From positions 1-35,921 of the forward strand of contig NZ_SSDJ01000097.1 in the NCBI RefSeq assembly GCF_004794465.1: a stretch of 35,921 nt of DNA, in the 5' to 3' direction. This DNA comes from Microbacterium sp. K24. Its GTDB lineage: Bacteria > Actinomycetota > Actinomycetes > Actinomycetales > Microbacteriaceae. Shown in pieces: positions 1-7,052 of the stretch (position 1 is its first letter; each line of letters starts with the position of its first letter). The translations under genes and the position numbers were made by a program. The notes beneath the pieces were generated by a model, which did no database searches, was not told the DNA's origin, and saw only the letters and a program-made list of their open reading frames with translations.

Positions 1-1278
1 ACACCATCGACCGGTACATCGCATCCCGGTGGAACCCGTTCCTCACGACATCCCGGTCATGGATCCGGTGGTGGCACGTCTCACACAGCAGCACCCCGTT
101 GGACAGGTCGGTGGGTCCGCGATCCCTCGTCCACCATTTGATGTGGTGTGCTTTCGTCATCCCCGGTGGCAGCCCGCACATCGCACACCCACCATCACGT
201 TCCGCGAGGGCGAGGCGTTGGGCTCGCGTGAACAACCGTTTCTCCCTCCCCCAATCCAAGACTTCGCTCTTCCCCCACACACCCACGGGATGACTCCACC
301 CGCGGCAGCCATCCGTCTCGCGGCCCCGATGTTCACCGGATGATCCATCCCATCGATCGTCGCCGACCCGGACCCGGCCTGCAGGTCATCCAACGTCAAC
401 CGGACGATGACCGTCGCCCCGGCGAGCGGCACCCGAGATTCGCATCCGAGCACGTGCGCACAGAACATCGCGAGCGCATCCGCGTGCAGCATCGGCACCG
501 TGCGCCGGTTCGCATCCGCCGCGTCCGGGTTCGGGTTCGGGTTCGGGGCATCCTTGCGGGCGGCGAACGCCGCCGACACGTATCCCCGCATCGCGGTGAC
601 CACCGGGGCGGCGGTCTCGGCATCCAACACCGCGTTCAGATGGACCATGCCGTCGCGTTCGACGATCGTGCACGACCGCTTCGCCCGGCGCTCCTCATCC
701 TTCGGCTGCACCCCATCCGGATCCAACCACGCCTCCGCCCGGGCGATCAACTTCCGGACATCATCCAACCCCAGCCCCGCGCACCGCTCCGCGAGGATCT
801 CTTCCGCCAATCCGATCCGCCCCACCCCGGCCACCACCCGGCACCGATCCAACAGGGCGATGATCAACCCCGCCGCGGCGATACTCAACGCCCCCGACGC
901 GAGCGCTTCCCGCAACAACTCATACCGGGCCGGGAGCCTCGCCCCGACCAGGTCCGTCTGGGGAGCGGTCGCCTCCCCCACCTTCACCAGGCGGGACGCA
1001 TCCCCGGTGGAGATCCCACCCGTCGCCGCCAACAGTTTCCCCGCGGTCCGGTACCCGTACTCCTTCGCCAGACTCCCCGACCCGAGCTCAGCCCGGGACT
1101 CATGAGCGATCCGCGCCGCGACATCCGCATGCGCCGCGTCCAACCGGCGCCGCAGCACACCGATCGCGTCATTCACCGCGATCAACTGCTCCCGCGACAA
1201 CCCCGTCGCATCTCCGGCATCCGCCCACACGTCCCCGAGGCGGGCGACCGCCTCGACCAGACCAGGGAGCTTCGACAT
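1..1278 (-). pseudogene. DUF222 / HNH endonuclease (13E12 family), frameshifted and cut by the window edge
   Basis: The N-terminal part, about 334 residues from the ATG at 1278, is a typical DUF222 region: helical, Ala/Arg/Leu-rich, with a low-complexity PNPNPNP stretch. The frame then slips at a run of five C (plus strand 272-276). In the original frame the tail is meaningless and stops at 157. Shifted by one base, it reads the expected family C-terminus down to base 1 without a stop: CAMCGLPPGMTKAHHIKWW, then an LSNGVLLCETCHHRIH-type HNH zinc site. One missing G in the coding strand explains it. DUF222-HNH proteins are putative nucleases present in several copies per actinobacterial genome. 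The frameshift could be a true mutation or a homopolymer sequencing error. The start has no Shine-Dalgarno sequence but sits six bases after a TAAACT -10 element, so the mRNA is probably leaderless. Confidence 0.85.
527..547. repeat. GGGTTC hexamer repeat inside the DUF222 gene
   Basis: Three perfect GGGTTC copies plus a further GGG on the plus strand. On the coding (minus) strand they encode the alternating Asn-Pro stretch of the DUF222 protein, probably a flexible linker. Such in-frame hexamer repeats readily gain or lose copies. Confidence 0.7.
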
Positions 1279-1284
1279 GCCCCC

Positions 1285-1325
1285 AGTTTACCCGCGAACC
1301 ACCCGACATTCGAAAGTCTGTTCGA
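1285..1325 (-). promoter_or_regulatory. SOS (LexA) box and leaderless promoter of the DUF222-HNH gene
   Basis: Positions 1310-1325 read TCGAAAGTCTGTTCGA on the plus strand (TCGAACAGACTTTCGA on the coding strand). This differs at one position from the actinobacterial LexA site TCGAAC-N4-GTTCGA. The -10 element TAAACT lies at 1285-1290, exactly six bases before the ATG. The -35 region (TTCGAA, about 1309-1314) falls inside the box, so bound LexA would block the polymerase. LexA sites ahead of 13E12-family genes are known in Mycobacterium tuberculosis. Confidence 0.6.
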
Positions 1326-1428
1326 AGTATATCGGTCCACTCGCGGACGCCGCACTACCCTCGAAGAACGAGGAATCGAATCACCATCCCGAGGGTTCTC
1401 CCCAGTGATCCCGTCACGAAAGGTCCTG

Positions 1429-1797
1429 ATGTCAGACCGCCCCCGCCCGTCGGCCTGGCCGCCGCTGCTGGTCGCCATCGCCCTCGAGGTCTCGGCCACT
1501 CTCGCCCTGCGTGCAGCCGAGGGGTTCACCCATCCCCTCTGGCTCATCCTCGTCGTCGTCGGATACAGCGGATCGCTGTGGCTGCTGTCGATCGTGCTGG
1601 ATCGCGGCATGCCGGTGGGCGTGGCCTATGGGATCTGGTCGGCGATCGGCGTGGTGCTCACCGCCGTCCTCGGCACCGCACTCTTCGGGGAGACGCTCGG
1701 ACCTGTGCAGATCGTCGGGGTCGGCGTGATCGTGGTCGGGGTGCTGCTGGTCGAACTCGGTTCGCACCAGCGCAAGCCGGCCGAGGCCGCGTCGTGA
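1429..1797 (+). CDS. SMR-family multidrug efflux protein, subunit 1 of a pair
   Basis: A 122-residue protein with four predicted membrane helices, the usual size for small multidrug resistance (EmrE/Qac-type) proton antiporters. The essential membrane-embedded Glu is E20 (IALEVSATLALRAAEGF), and the conserved substrate-pocket Trp is W70 in AYGIWS. These pumps exchange protons for quaternary ammonium compounds and other lipophilic cations. The ATG at 1429 is preceded by GAAAGG, a good ribosome site. The last four bases overlap the GTG start of a second SMR gene, so the two are translationally coupled and probably form a heterodimeric pump like EbrAB or YkkCD. I see no guanidine-type riboswitch upstream. 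A guanidinium exporter (Gdx) is less likely because the helix-1 sequence resembles Qac/EmrE proteins. Confidence 0.88.
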   Translation: MSDRPRPSAWPPLLVAIALEVSATLALRAAEGFTHPLWLILVVVGYSGSLWLLSIVLDRGMPVGVAYGIWSAIGVVLTAVLGTALFGETLGPVQIVGVGVIVVGVLLVELGSHQRKPAEAAS

Positions 1798-2117
1798 CCT
1801 GGCTGCTGCTCGCCCTCGCGATCGCGAGCGAGGTCACCGCGACTCTGAGCCTGCGCGCGTCGGAGGGACTACGACGGAAGCGCTGGATCCCCGTGATCGT
1901 CGTCGGCTACCTCGCCGCTTTCACGCTGCTCGGCACCATCCTCGCCCTGGGGATGCCGGTCGGGGTCGCGTACGGCATCTGGGCCGCCGCCGGCGTCGCG
2001 GTGACGGCGGTGCTCGGCCGCCTGATCTTCAAGGACCACTTCTCCGTCATGATGGCCATCGGTGTCGCGCTCATCGCGGTCGGCGTCTCCCTGATCGAGT
2101 TCGGCGGCGTGCACTGA
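1794..2117 (+). CDS. SMR-family multidrug efflux protein, subunit 2
   Basis: A 107-residue, four-helix SMR protein. The GTG start overlaps the previous stop as GTGA. The conserved Glu is E13 (IASEVTATLSLRASEG) and the Trp is W63 (AYGIWAAAG), so both subunits keep the coupling residue. The two differ in loop charge: this one has an Arg/Lys-rich loop (GLRRKRW) after helix 1, while the partner has a neutral FTHPLW. That is the pattern expected of a paired pump whose subunits insert in opposite orientations. The substrate is inferred to be a cationic drug or biocide. Confidence 0.87.
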   Translation: MTWLLLALAIASEVTATLSLRASEGLRRKRWIPVIVVGYLAAFTLLGTILALGMPVGVAYGIWAAAGVAVTAVLGRLIFKDHFSVMMAIGVALIAVGVSLIEFGGVH

Positions 2118-2123
2118 CGCGAA

Positions 2124-2139
2124 GGGGACTGCAGCCCCC
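2124..2139. terminator. Weak palindrome between converging genes
   Basis: GGGG-A-CTGCAG-C-CCCC lies between the end of the SMR pair and the converging aldo/keto reductase gene. It can form a short GC hairpin on either strand but has no U tract, so a terminator role is only suggested by position. Confidence 0.25.
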
Positions 2140-2140
2140 G

Positions 2141-3103
2141 TCACCACACCCCGTCCGACCGCACCTCGCGGTCGACCCAGCATCCGGCCAGTGCGGCGCG
2201 CACCTCGTCGCCGCGATCGCGTGCGAGCGCCAGCGCCGCGTGGTTCTGCTCCAGCTGCTCGAGGCGTGACGCGCCGAACAGGACGTTCGCCGTCGCGGGA
2301 TTCGTCAGGCAGAAGGCGATGCCGAGCGCAGCCGGCGTGACCCCGAACTCGCGCGCGATCCGTTCGACGTCGGGGTAGATCGCCGCGATCTGTTCGCGGA
2401 TGCCGCCGACATCGGCGCCGATCTTGCGGTCGGGCATACGACCTGTGGCGAGGATGCCGCCCTCGAACACGTCCGACGCCTGAAGCGTGAGCGCACCCTC
2501 GGCGAACAGCGGTCCGTAGGCGTCACCCTCGGCCATCGATCGCCGCGCGATGCCGTACTTCAGCTGCGCGAAGACCGGACCCGCCAGCCCTCGCCGCTCG
2601 GCTTCGGCGATCGCGTCGCGCGTCTGCTCGATGCGCCAGTTGTTGATGCCCCACGACCCGACGAGCCCGTCGGCGATCAGCGCGTTCACGTCGGAGACGA
2701 GGCGCGGCATGTCGGGAGCATGGAGGTAGTCGCCGACGACGAGCGTGTCGAAGCGGTCGAGTCCGGCGCGCTCGAGCGACTCGAGCAGCTGCGCGCGGAA
2801 CCCCTGATTCGGCCAGTCCCAGAGCCAGAGCTTGCCGCAGAGCACGACGTCGGCGCGGTCGACGCCACTCGCGCGCAAGGCCTGGCCGAACAGGATGTCG
2901 GTCTTCGAGTTCTCGGCGTGCGGACCCATGTTGTAGTACGCGACGTCGAAGAACCCGGCATCCAGGTCGACGGCACGGCGGATCACCGCGACCGCCTCCT
3001 CCGGCGTCATCCGGTCCCACGTGTTCCACGATCCGAGCGCCAGTGCGGGCACGGGCTCCCCTCCGGCATGCAGGGGCTTGCGCGGATATGTCGATTCGGG
3101 CAT
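2141..3103 (-). CDS. Aldo/keto reductase, non-canonical active site (AKR1)
   Basis: A 320-residue TIM-barrel oxidoreductase of the aldo/keto reductase superfamily, expected to use NADP(H) on a carbonyl or sugar lactol. The chosen ATG at 3103 has GAGGAG just upstream. An in-frame start 23 codons earlier has no such site. Barrel landmarks are the N-terminal GSWNTWDRM, Asp53 in FFDVAYYN with Tyr56/57, Lys91 in CGKLW, and the GSWGINNW strand. The usual catalytic His (in motifs like LYLIHWPD) is not where expected: the strand reads LVVGDYLHAPD, with Gly124 in the His place and a His four residues later. The protein is a paralogue of the product at 5071-6030 and faces that operon across a shared 99-base promoter region. 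The substrate cannot be told from sequence. Confidence 0.85.
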   Translation of the reverse strand: MPESTYPRKPLHAGGEPVPALALGSWNTWDRMTPEEAVAVIRRAVDLDAGFFDVAYYNMGPHAENSKTDILFGQALRASGVDRADVVLCGKLWLWDWPNQGFRAQLLESLERAGLDRFDTLVVGDYLHAPDMPRLVSDVNALIADGLVGSWGINNWRIEQTRDAIAEAERRGLAGPVFAQLKYGIARRSMAEGDAYGPLFAEGALTLQASDVFEGGILATGRMPDRKIGADVGGIREQIAAIYPDVERIAREFGVTPAALGIAFCLTNPATANVLFGASRLEQLEQNHAALALARDRGDEVRAALAGCWVDREVRSDGVW

Positions 3104-3134
3104 GGAAGCTCCTCGCGGATTCGGAAGACCGGGC

Positions 3135-3164
3135 TTGTGTTTTTCTATGCTTGTAGAATATAAC
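3135..3164 (+). promoter_or_regulatory. Probable promoter of the SDR-ADH-AKR-esterase operon
   Basis: TTGTGT (3135-3140) and TATAAC (3159-3164) are separated by 18 bases, a plausible sigma-70-type promoter. It sits in a locally AT-rich patch between divergent genes. The spacer carries the inverted repeat listed separately. Confidence 0.4.
3143..3158. promoter_or_regulatory. Inverted repeat TTCTA-N6-TAGAA, candidate operator
   Basis: A perfect 5-bp inverted repeat with a six-base spacer, between the -35 and -10 elements of the rightward promoter and within the leftward promoter region of AKR1. The position suits a repressor controlling both directions. No dedicated regulator gene is adjacent, so its binder is unknown. 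Confidence 0.4.
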
Positions 3165-3202
3165 GGAATCACCCCGCCGCAACACCGTCAGTGAGGACGA
3201 AC

Positions 3203-3937
3203 ATGACCGAATCACCCCGCCGCGTCCTGGTCACCGGAGGCGCCTCCGGGCTCGGTCGAGCCATCGCCGCAGCCTTCCGCGCGGCCGGCGCCGACGTCGT
3301 CATCGGCGACGTGAACGCGGATGCCGCAGCCGCCGTCGCCGCCGAGATCGGGGCCACCGCCCTGGCGCTCGACATCGGCGACGAAGCATCCGTCCTCGCC
3401 GCCGCCGAGCACATCACGGACGCGGGCGGACTCGACGTGCTGGTGAACAACGCCGGGATCGTCGCCGGCGGCGGCACGCTGCAGGAGGTCCCGGTCGATG
3501 TCGTCGACGCGGCGCTGCGGGTCAACGTGCGCGGGACGTTCCTCATGCTCCGGGTGTTCGGCGCCCTCCTCGCCGACGCCGGCCGCGGCTCGATCGTGAA
3601 CATCTCGTCGATCGGCGCCCGGCAGCCCACTCCCGGTCTCGGCCACTACGAGGCGACAAAGGCCGCCGTCGACGCTCTCACCCGCACCGCCGCGATCGAG
3701 CTCGCCTCGGCCGGTGTCCGGGTGAACGCCGTCGCCCCCGGCCCCGTGCTCACGCCCCTCACCGCGGGCTTCGCCTCCGACCCCCAGGCCCGCGCCGCCT
3801 GGGAGTCGCGCATCCCGCTCGGCGCGATCGCCGACGTCGATCAGGTCACGCCGCTCGTGCTCTTCCTCGCGAGCGACGCCGCCAGCCACATCACCGGAGT
3901 CTCCGTCGCCGTCGACGGCGGACAGCTCCTGGTCTGA
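3203..3937 (+). CDS. Short-chain dehydrogenase/reductase, first gene of the catabolic operon
   Basis: A 244-residue classical SDR. The cofactor motif TGGASGLG is at residues 11-18, NNAG at about 82-85, and the catalytic Ser135/136, Tyr149 and Lys153 are in HYEATK. The acidic residue after strand 2 (GDVNAD) suggests NAD(H) preference. The ATG at 3203 follows GAGGACGA; an in-frame GTG four codons earlier is less likely. Nine bases separate it from the zinc alcohol dehydrogenase gene. It probably oxidises a secondary alcohol or sugar derivative made or used by the neighbouring reductases. FabG-like sequence alone does not indicate fatty-acid synthesis. Confidence 0.87.
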   Translation: MTESPRRVLVTGGASGLGRAIAAAFRAAGADVVIGDVNADAAAAVAAEIGATALALDIGDEASVLAAAEHITDAGGLDVLVNNAGIVAGGGTLQEVPVDVVDAALRVNVRGTFLMLRVFGALLADAGRGSIVNISSIGARQPTPGLGHYEATKAAVDALTRTAAIELASAGVRVNAVAPGPVLTPLTAGFASDPQARAAWESRIPLGAIADVDQVTPLVLFLASDAASHITGVSVAVDGGQLLV

Positions 3938-3946
3938 GAGGACACG

Positions 3947-5062
3947 ATGACACTCCCCGCCCCGACGCTCCCCACCACGACGCGCGCCGCCGTGCTCACC
4001 GCGCACAACGCGGCGCTCACCCTGCAGGACCTTCCCCTTCCCGCCGAGATCGAACCCGGTGCCGCCCTCGTGCGCATCGCCTGCACCACGCTGTGCGGCA
4101 CCGACATCGAGATCTGGGAGGGACGGATGACCTTCCCCGGCATGCTCCCGATGGTGCTCGGCCACGAGATGGTCGGCGAGATCGTGGCGACCGGGCCGGA
4201 CACCCGGGATGCCCTCGGCCGCCCGCTCTCCGCCGGCGATCGCATCGGCTGGTCGGAGTCGACCTGCGGCGAATGCCACGGCTGCGTGGTGCTGCGGGAA
4301 CCCGTGGCCTGCTCCCGCCGCGGCTACGGCTTCCTGCAGCGCGCCGACGTGCACCCCTTCGCGACCGCAGGGCTCTCGGAGTACGCGTACGTCACCCCCG
4401 GGGCGGCCAAGCTCCTGCTCCCGGCATCCGTCAAGGACACCTGGGCATCGATGGCGGGATGCGCCGCCAAGACGGTGCTGCGCTCGTTCGAGCGCGCCGG
4501 ACGCATCCGGCCCGGCTCGAAGGTCGTCGTGCAGGGCGCGGGAGCCCTGGGCATCTTCGCGACCGCGGTCGCGAAGATCGCAGGCGCCGGACAGGTGATC
4601 ACCGTGGGCGCACCCGCCGCACGACTCGACCTCGCCGCGCGATTCGGGGCGGATGCCGTTGTCGACTTCCGCGACGGCCCCGTCGTGGAGCAGGTGAGGG
4701 AGCTGACCGGTGGCCACGGCGCCGATCACGTCTTCGACTTCGCGGGCGCGCCGAGCGTCGGCCCGGATGCCATCGGCATGGCCGCCCAGCGCGGCACCGT
4801 CGTGATCGTCGGATCGACCGGACCCGCCGGGGACGGATTCGCCCTCAGCGCGATCATGGGCAAAGAGCTCACGATGGTCGGCTCGCTCAACGGAGACATC
4901 TCCGACTACGCCCGCGCGATCGACTTCTTCACGGCATTCGCCGACCGGTACCCGTGGGACGACCTCTTCAGCGCCCCCGTCGGCCTCGCCGAGGCGTCGT
5001 CCAAGATCGCGCAGATGCACCACCTCGATGAGGTCAAGGCCGTCATCGACCCGAGACTGTGA
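3947..5062 (+). CDS. Zinc-dependent alcohol dehydrogenase (MDR family)
   Basis: A 371-residue medium-chain dehydrogenase with both metal sites. Catalytic-zinc ligands are Cys50 (TLCGTD) and His73-Glu74 (LGHEMVGE). A structural zinc site is formed by Cys107, Cys110, Cys113 and Cys122. The Rossmann motif is GAGALG at 197-202. The ATG follows GAGAGGACACG, and the stop lies eight bases before the next gene. It resembles the threonine dehydrogenase/sorbitol dehydrogenase-like branch, whose members oxidise secondary alcohols of polyols or amino alcohols with NAD+. The exact substrate is unknown. Within this operon it probably forms an oxidation chain with the SDR before it and the aldo/keto reductase after it. 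Confidence 0.87.
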   Translation: MTLPAPTLPTTTRAAVLTAHNAALTLQDLPLPAEIEPGAALVRIACTTLCGTDIEIWEGRMTFPGMLPMVLGHEMVGEIVATGPDTRDALGRPLSAGDRIGWSESTCGECHGCVVLREPVACSRRGYGFLQRADVHPFATAGLSEYAYVTPGAAKLLLPASVKDTWASMAGCAAKTVLRSFERAGRIRPGSKVVVQGAGALGIFATAVAKIAGAGQVITVGAPAARLDLAARFGADAVVDFRDGPVVEQVRELTGGHGADHVFDFAGAPSVGPDAIGMAAQRGTVVIVGSTGPAGDGFALSAIMGKELTMVGSLNGDISDYARAIDFFTAFADRYPWDDLFSAPVGLAEASSKIAQMHHLDEVKAVIDPRL

Positions 5063-5070
5063 GGCACACC

Positions 5071-6030
5071 ATGACCACCCCCCTCCCCCGCCGCGAGATC
5101 GGTCGCAGCGGGATCAGCGCCTCGCTGTTCTCGCTCGGCTCCTGGCACACCTACGACCGGATGGACTTCGCCGACGCGACCGCGATGCTGCGCGAGGCGG
5201 TGGACCGCGGCGTGAACCTCTTCGACGTCGGCGTGTACTCGACGCCCGAGATGCCGCCCGTGTTCACCGACGTCATCTTCGCCGGCATGGTGCGAGCCGC
5301 CGGCCTGCGCCGCGAGGAGTGGCTGCTCTCGTCGAAGCTGTGGCTCGAGGCCTTCGACGCCGACGGCTTCCGCCCCCAGCTGGAGAATGCGCTGATGCGG
5401 GTCGGCGCCGAGCACGCCGATCTCGTCGTGCTCGGCGACCTGCGCCGCGACGACCTCGAGCTGCGCGACCTCGTCCTCGATCTCGCGCAGCTGACGGATG
5501 CCGGACTCATCCGCACCTGGGGTGTGAACAACTGGTCGGCCGCGAGCATCCAGAGCCTGATCGACATCGCCGCGGACGAAGGGGTCGCCGGTCCGCAGAT
5601 CGCACAGCTGAAGTACAGCGTGTCGCGGCGCTCGATCCCCGACGGCGAGCCCTTCGCCCGATTGTGGGAACAGGGGCTGACCCTGCAGGCGTCGGACTGC
5701 CTGGAAGGCGGCGTGCTGGCGGGCAGGGTCGACGGCGGCAGGCAGATCGGCCGCGATCCCGGTGACATCCGCGAGCGGATCATCGACGACGTGCCCGCCC
5801 TCACCGCCCTCGCGACGTCTCTCCACACCACGCCGGCGCAGCTGGGACTCGCCTTCACGCTGACCCATCCGGCGCTGACCACCACGCTCTTCGGCGCCTC
5901 GAGCATCGCGCAGCTGCGGGCGAACCTCGACGCGGCCGACCTCGTCGACCGGGTGGGCGCCGCCGAGCTGCGTCGCCTCGTCGCACCCTTCTGGGCCGAC
6001 CGTGACGTGGTCTCACCCGAAGGCCCCTGA
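5071..6030 (+). CDS. Aldo/keto reductase lacking the canonical His (AKR2)
   Basis: A 319-residue paralogue of the divergent AKR1 (shared GSW-T-DRM, FDV--Y, SKLW/GKLW, WG-NNW, LTLQASD-EGG). Asp52, Tyr56 and Lys89 of the catalytic set are present. The strand that normally supplies His reads LVVLGDLRRDD, with Gly122 in place of His, and Arg126 where AKR1 has His128. The Asp-to-Tyr spacing is one residue shorter than in the usual FDTAxxYG motif. The two proteins therefore belong to an unusual AKR branch, and this copy may have altered chemistry. The ATG at 5071 follows GAGGCAC; an in-frame GTG at 5059 overlaps the previous gene and is less likely. Confidence 0.84.
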   Translation: MTTPLPRREIGRSGISASLFSLGSWHTYDRMDFADATAMLREAVDRGVNLFDVGVYSTPEMPPVFTDVIFAGMVRAAGLRREEWLLSSKLWLEAFDADGFRPQLENALMRVGAEHADLVVLGDLRRDDLELRDLVLDLAQLTDAGLIRTWGVNNWSAASIQSLIDIAADEGVAGPQIAQLKYSVSRRSIPDGEPFARLWEQGLTLQASDCLEGGVLAGRVDGGRQIGRDPGDIRERIIDDVPALTALATSLHTTPAQLGLAFTLTHPALTTTLFGASSIAQLRANLDAADLVDRVGAAELRRLVAPFWADRDVVSPEGP

Positions 6031-6050
6031 TGCCGTCCGAAGGAGAACCC

Positions 6051-7052
6051 ATGACCGTCACCACCGCCACCGGCCGCCCTGCCCTCGCGCCCGTCCCCTT
6101 CGATCCCGAGGTGCGGGCCGTGCTCGACGAGCTCGCGCGGAATCCGCAGCCCCCTCTGACGCGCGCGACCCTTCCCCGCGAAGGCACCGAGCGCATGTTC
6201 CCCGACAACGACACGGTGATCGCAGGTCGCGACATCGAGTGGGAGGATCGCGGCATCCCCGGCCCGGTCGGCTCCCCGGACATCGAGATCACCGTGTTCC
6301 GACCCCGCGGCAGCTCCGACGAGATCCTTCCCGCCTTCGTCAACATCCACGGCGGCGGCATGATCGTCGGCCACCGTACGTGGGAGACCGGTCGCGTCGT
6401 CGACATCGTCGCGGAGCACCGGGTGGTCGCCGTCAACATCGAATACCGTCTGGCTCCGGAGCATCCGTTCCCCGCGGGCGTCGAGGACTGCTACGCCGGC
6501 TTCGTCTGGGTGCACGAGAACGCGGCGGAGCTCGGCGTCGACCAGGACCGGATCATCGTCGGCGGCGGCAGCGCGGGCGGTGGCCTCACCGCCGCGGTCG
6601 CGCTCCTCGCCCGCGACCGGCGAGGACCGGTGATGGCCGGACAGCTGCTGCTCTGCCCCATGATCGACAACACGAACACGACGGTCTCGAGCCGGCAGTA
6701 CGACGGCATCGGAACCTGGCAGCGCGAGATGAATCTGCTCGCCTGGTCGTGCGTGCTCGGCGACGACCTCGCCTTCCGCGACGACGCACCGGCGTACGCT
6801 GCTCCCACCCGCGCCGCTGACCTGTCCGGATTGCCCCCGGCCTACATCGAGGTCGGCGAAGCGGAGATGTTCCGCGACGAGGACACCGACTACGCGCGGC
6901 GGATCTGGGCGACGGGCGGACAAGCGGAGCTGCACGTCTGGGGCGGAGGTGCGCACGGCTTCGACATGTACATGCCGGATGCCGAGATCTCGCGCGCCGC
7001 GCTCGCTGCACGCGCCTCCTGGCTGCGACGCGTCTGGAGCGCCGCACGATGA
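6051..7052 (+). CDS. HSL-type (GDXG) alpha/beta-hydrolase, esterase 1
   Basis: A 333-residue hormone-sensitive-lipase-family esterase. The oxyanion HGGG is at 100-103, the nucleophile Ser174 is in GGGSAGGG, and the catalytic His302 is in GAHGFD. The acid position of the family motif (usually D in DPLRD) is Glu272 in AEMFRDED. There is no signal peptide, so it should act in the cytoplasm on short acyl esters, lactones or carbamates. The ATG follows AAGGAGAACCC, a strong ribosome site. It overlaps the next gene by ATGA, and that gene encodes a clear paralogue, so the pair arose by tandem duplication. Confidence 0.88.
   Translation: MTVTTATGRPALAPVPFDPEVRAVLDELARNPQPPLTRATLPREGTERMFPDNDTVIAGRDIEWEDRGIPGPVGSPDIEITVFRPRGSSDEILPAFVNIHGGGMIVGHRTWETGRVVDIVAEHRVVAVNIEYRLAPEHPFPAGVEDCYAGFVWVHENAAELGVDQDRIIVGGGSAGGGLTAAVALLARDRRGPVMAGQLLLCPMIDNTNTTVSSRQYDGIGTWQREMNLLAWSCVLGDDLAFRDDAPAYAAPTRAADLSGLPPAYIEVGEAEMFRDEDTDYARRIWATGGQAELHVWGGGAHGFDMYMPDAEISRAALAARASWLRRVWSAAR

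Noticed and set aside
1330..1428. Guanidine riboswitch ahead of the SMR pair
   Set aside because: Only a 4-bp hairpin (GTGA-TCCCG-TCAC) is seen next to the ribosome site. No paired ACGR loops or other known guanidine features are present.
3212..5023. A long open frame on the minus strand opposite the SDR and ADH genes
   Set aside because: It is Arg/Gly/Asp-rich with no recognisable domain, and the opposite strand encodes two proteins with all catalytic motifs. Long antisense frames are expected at this GC content.
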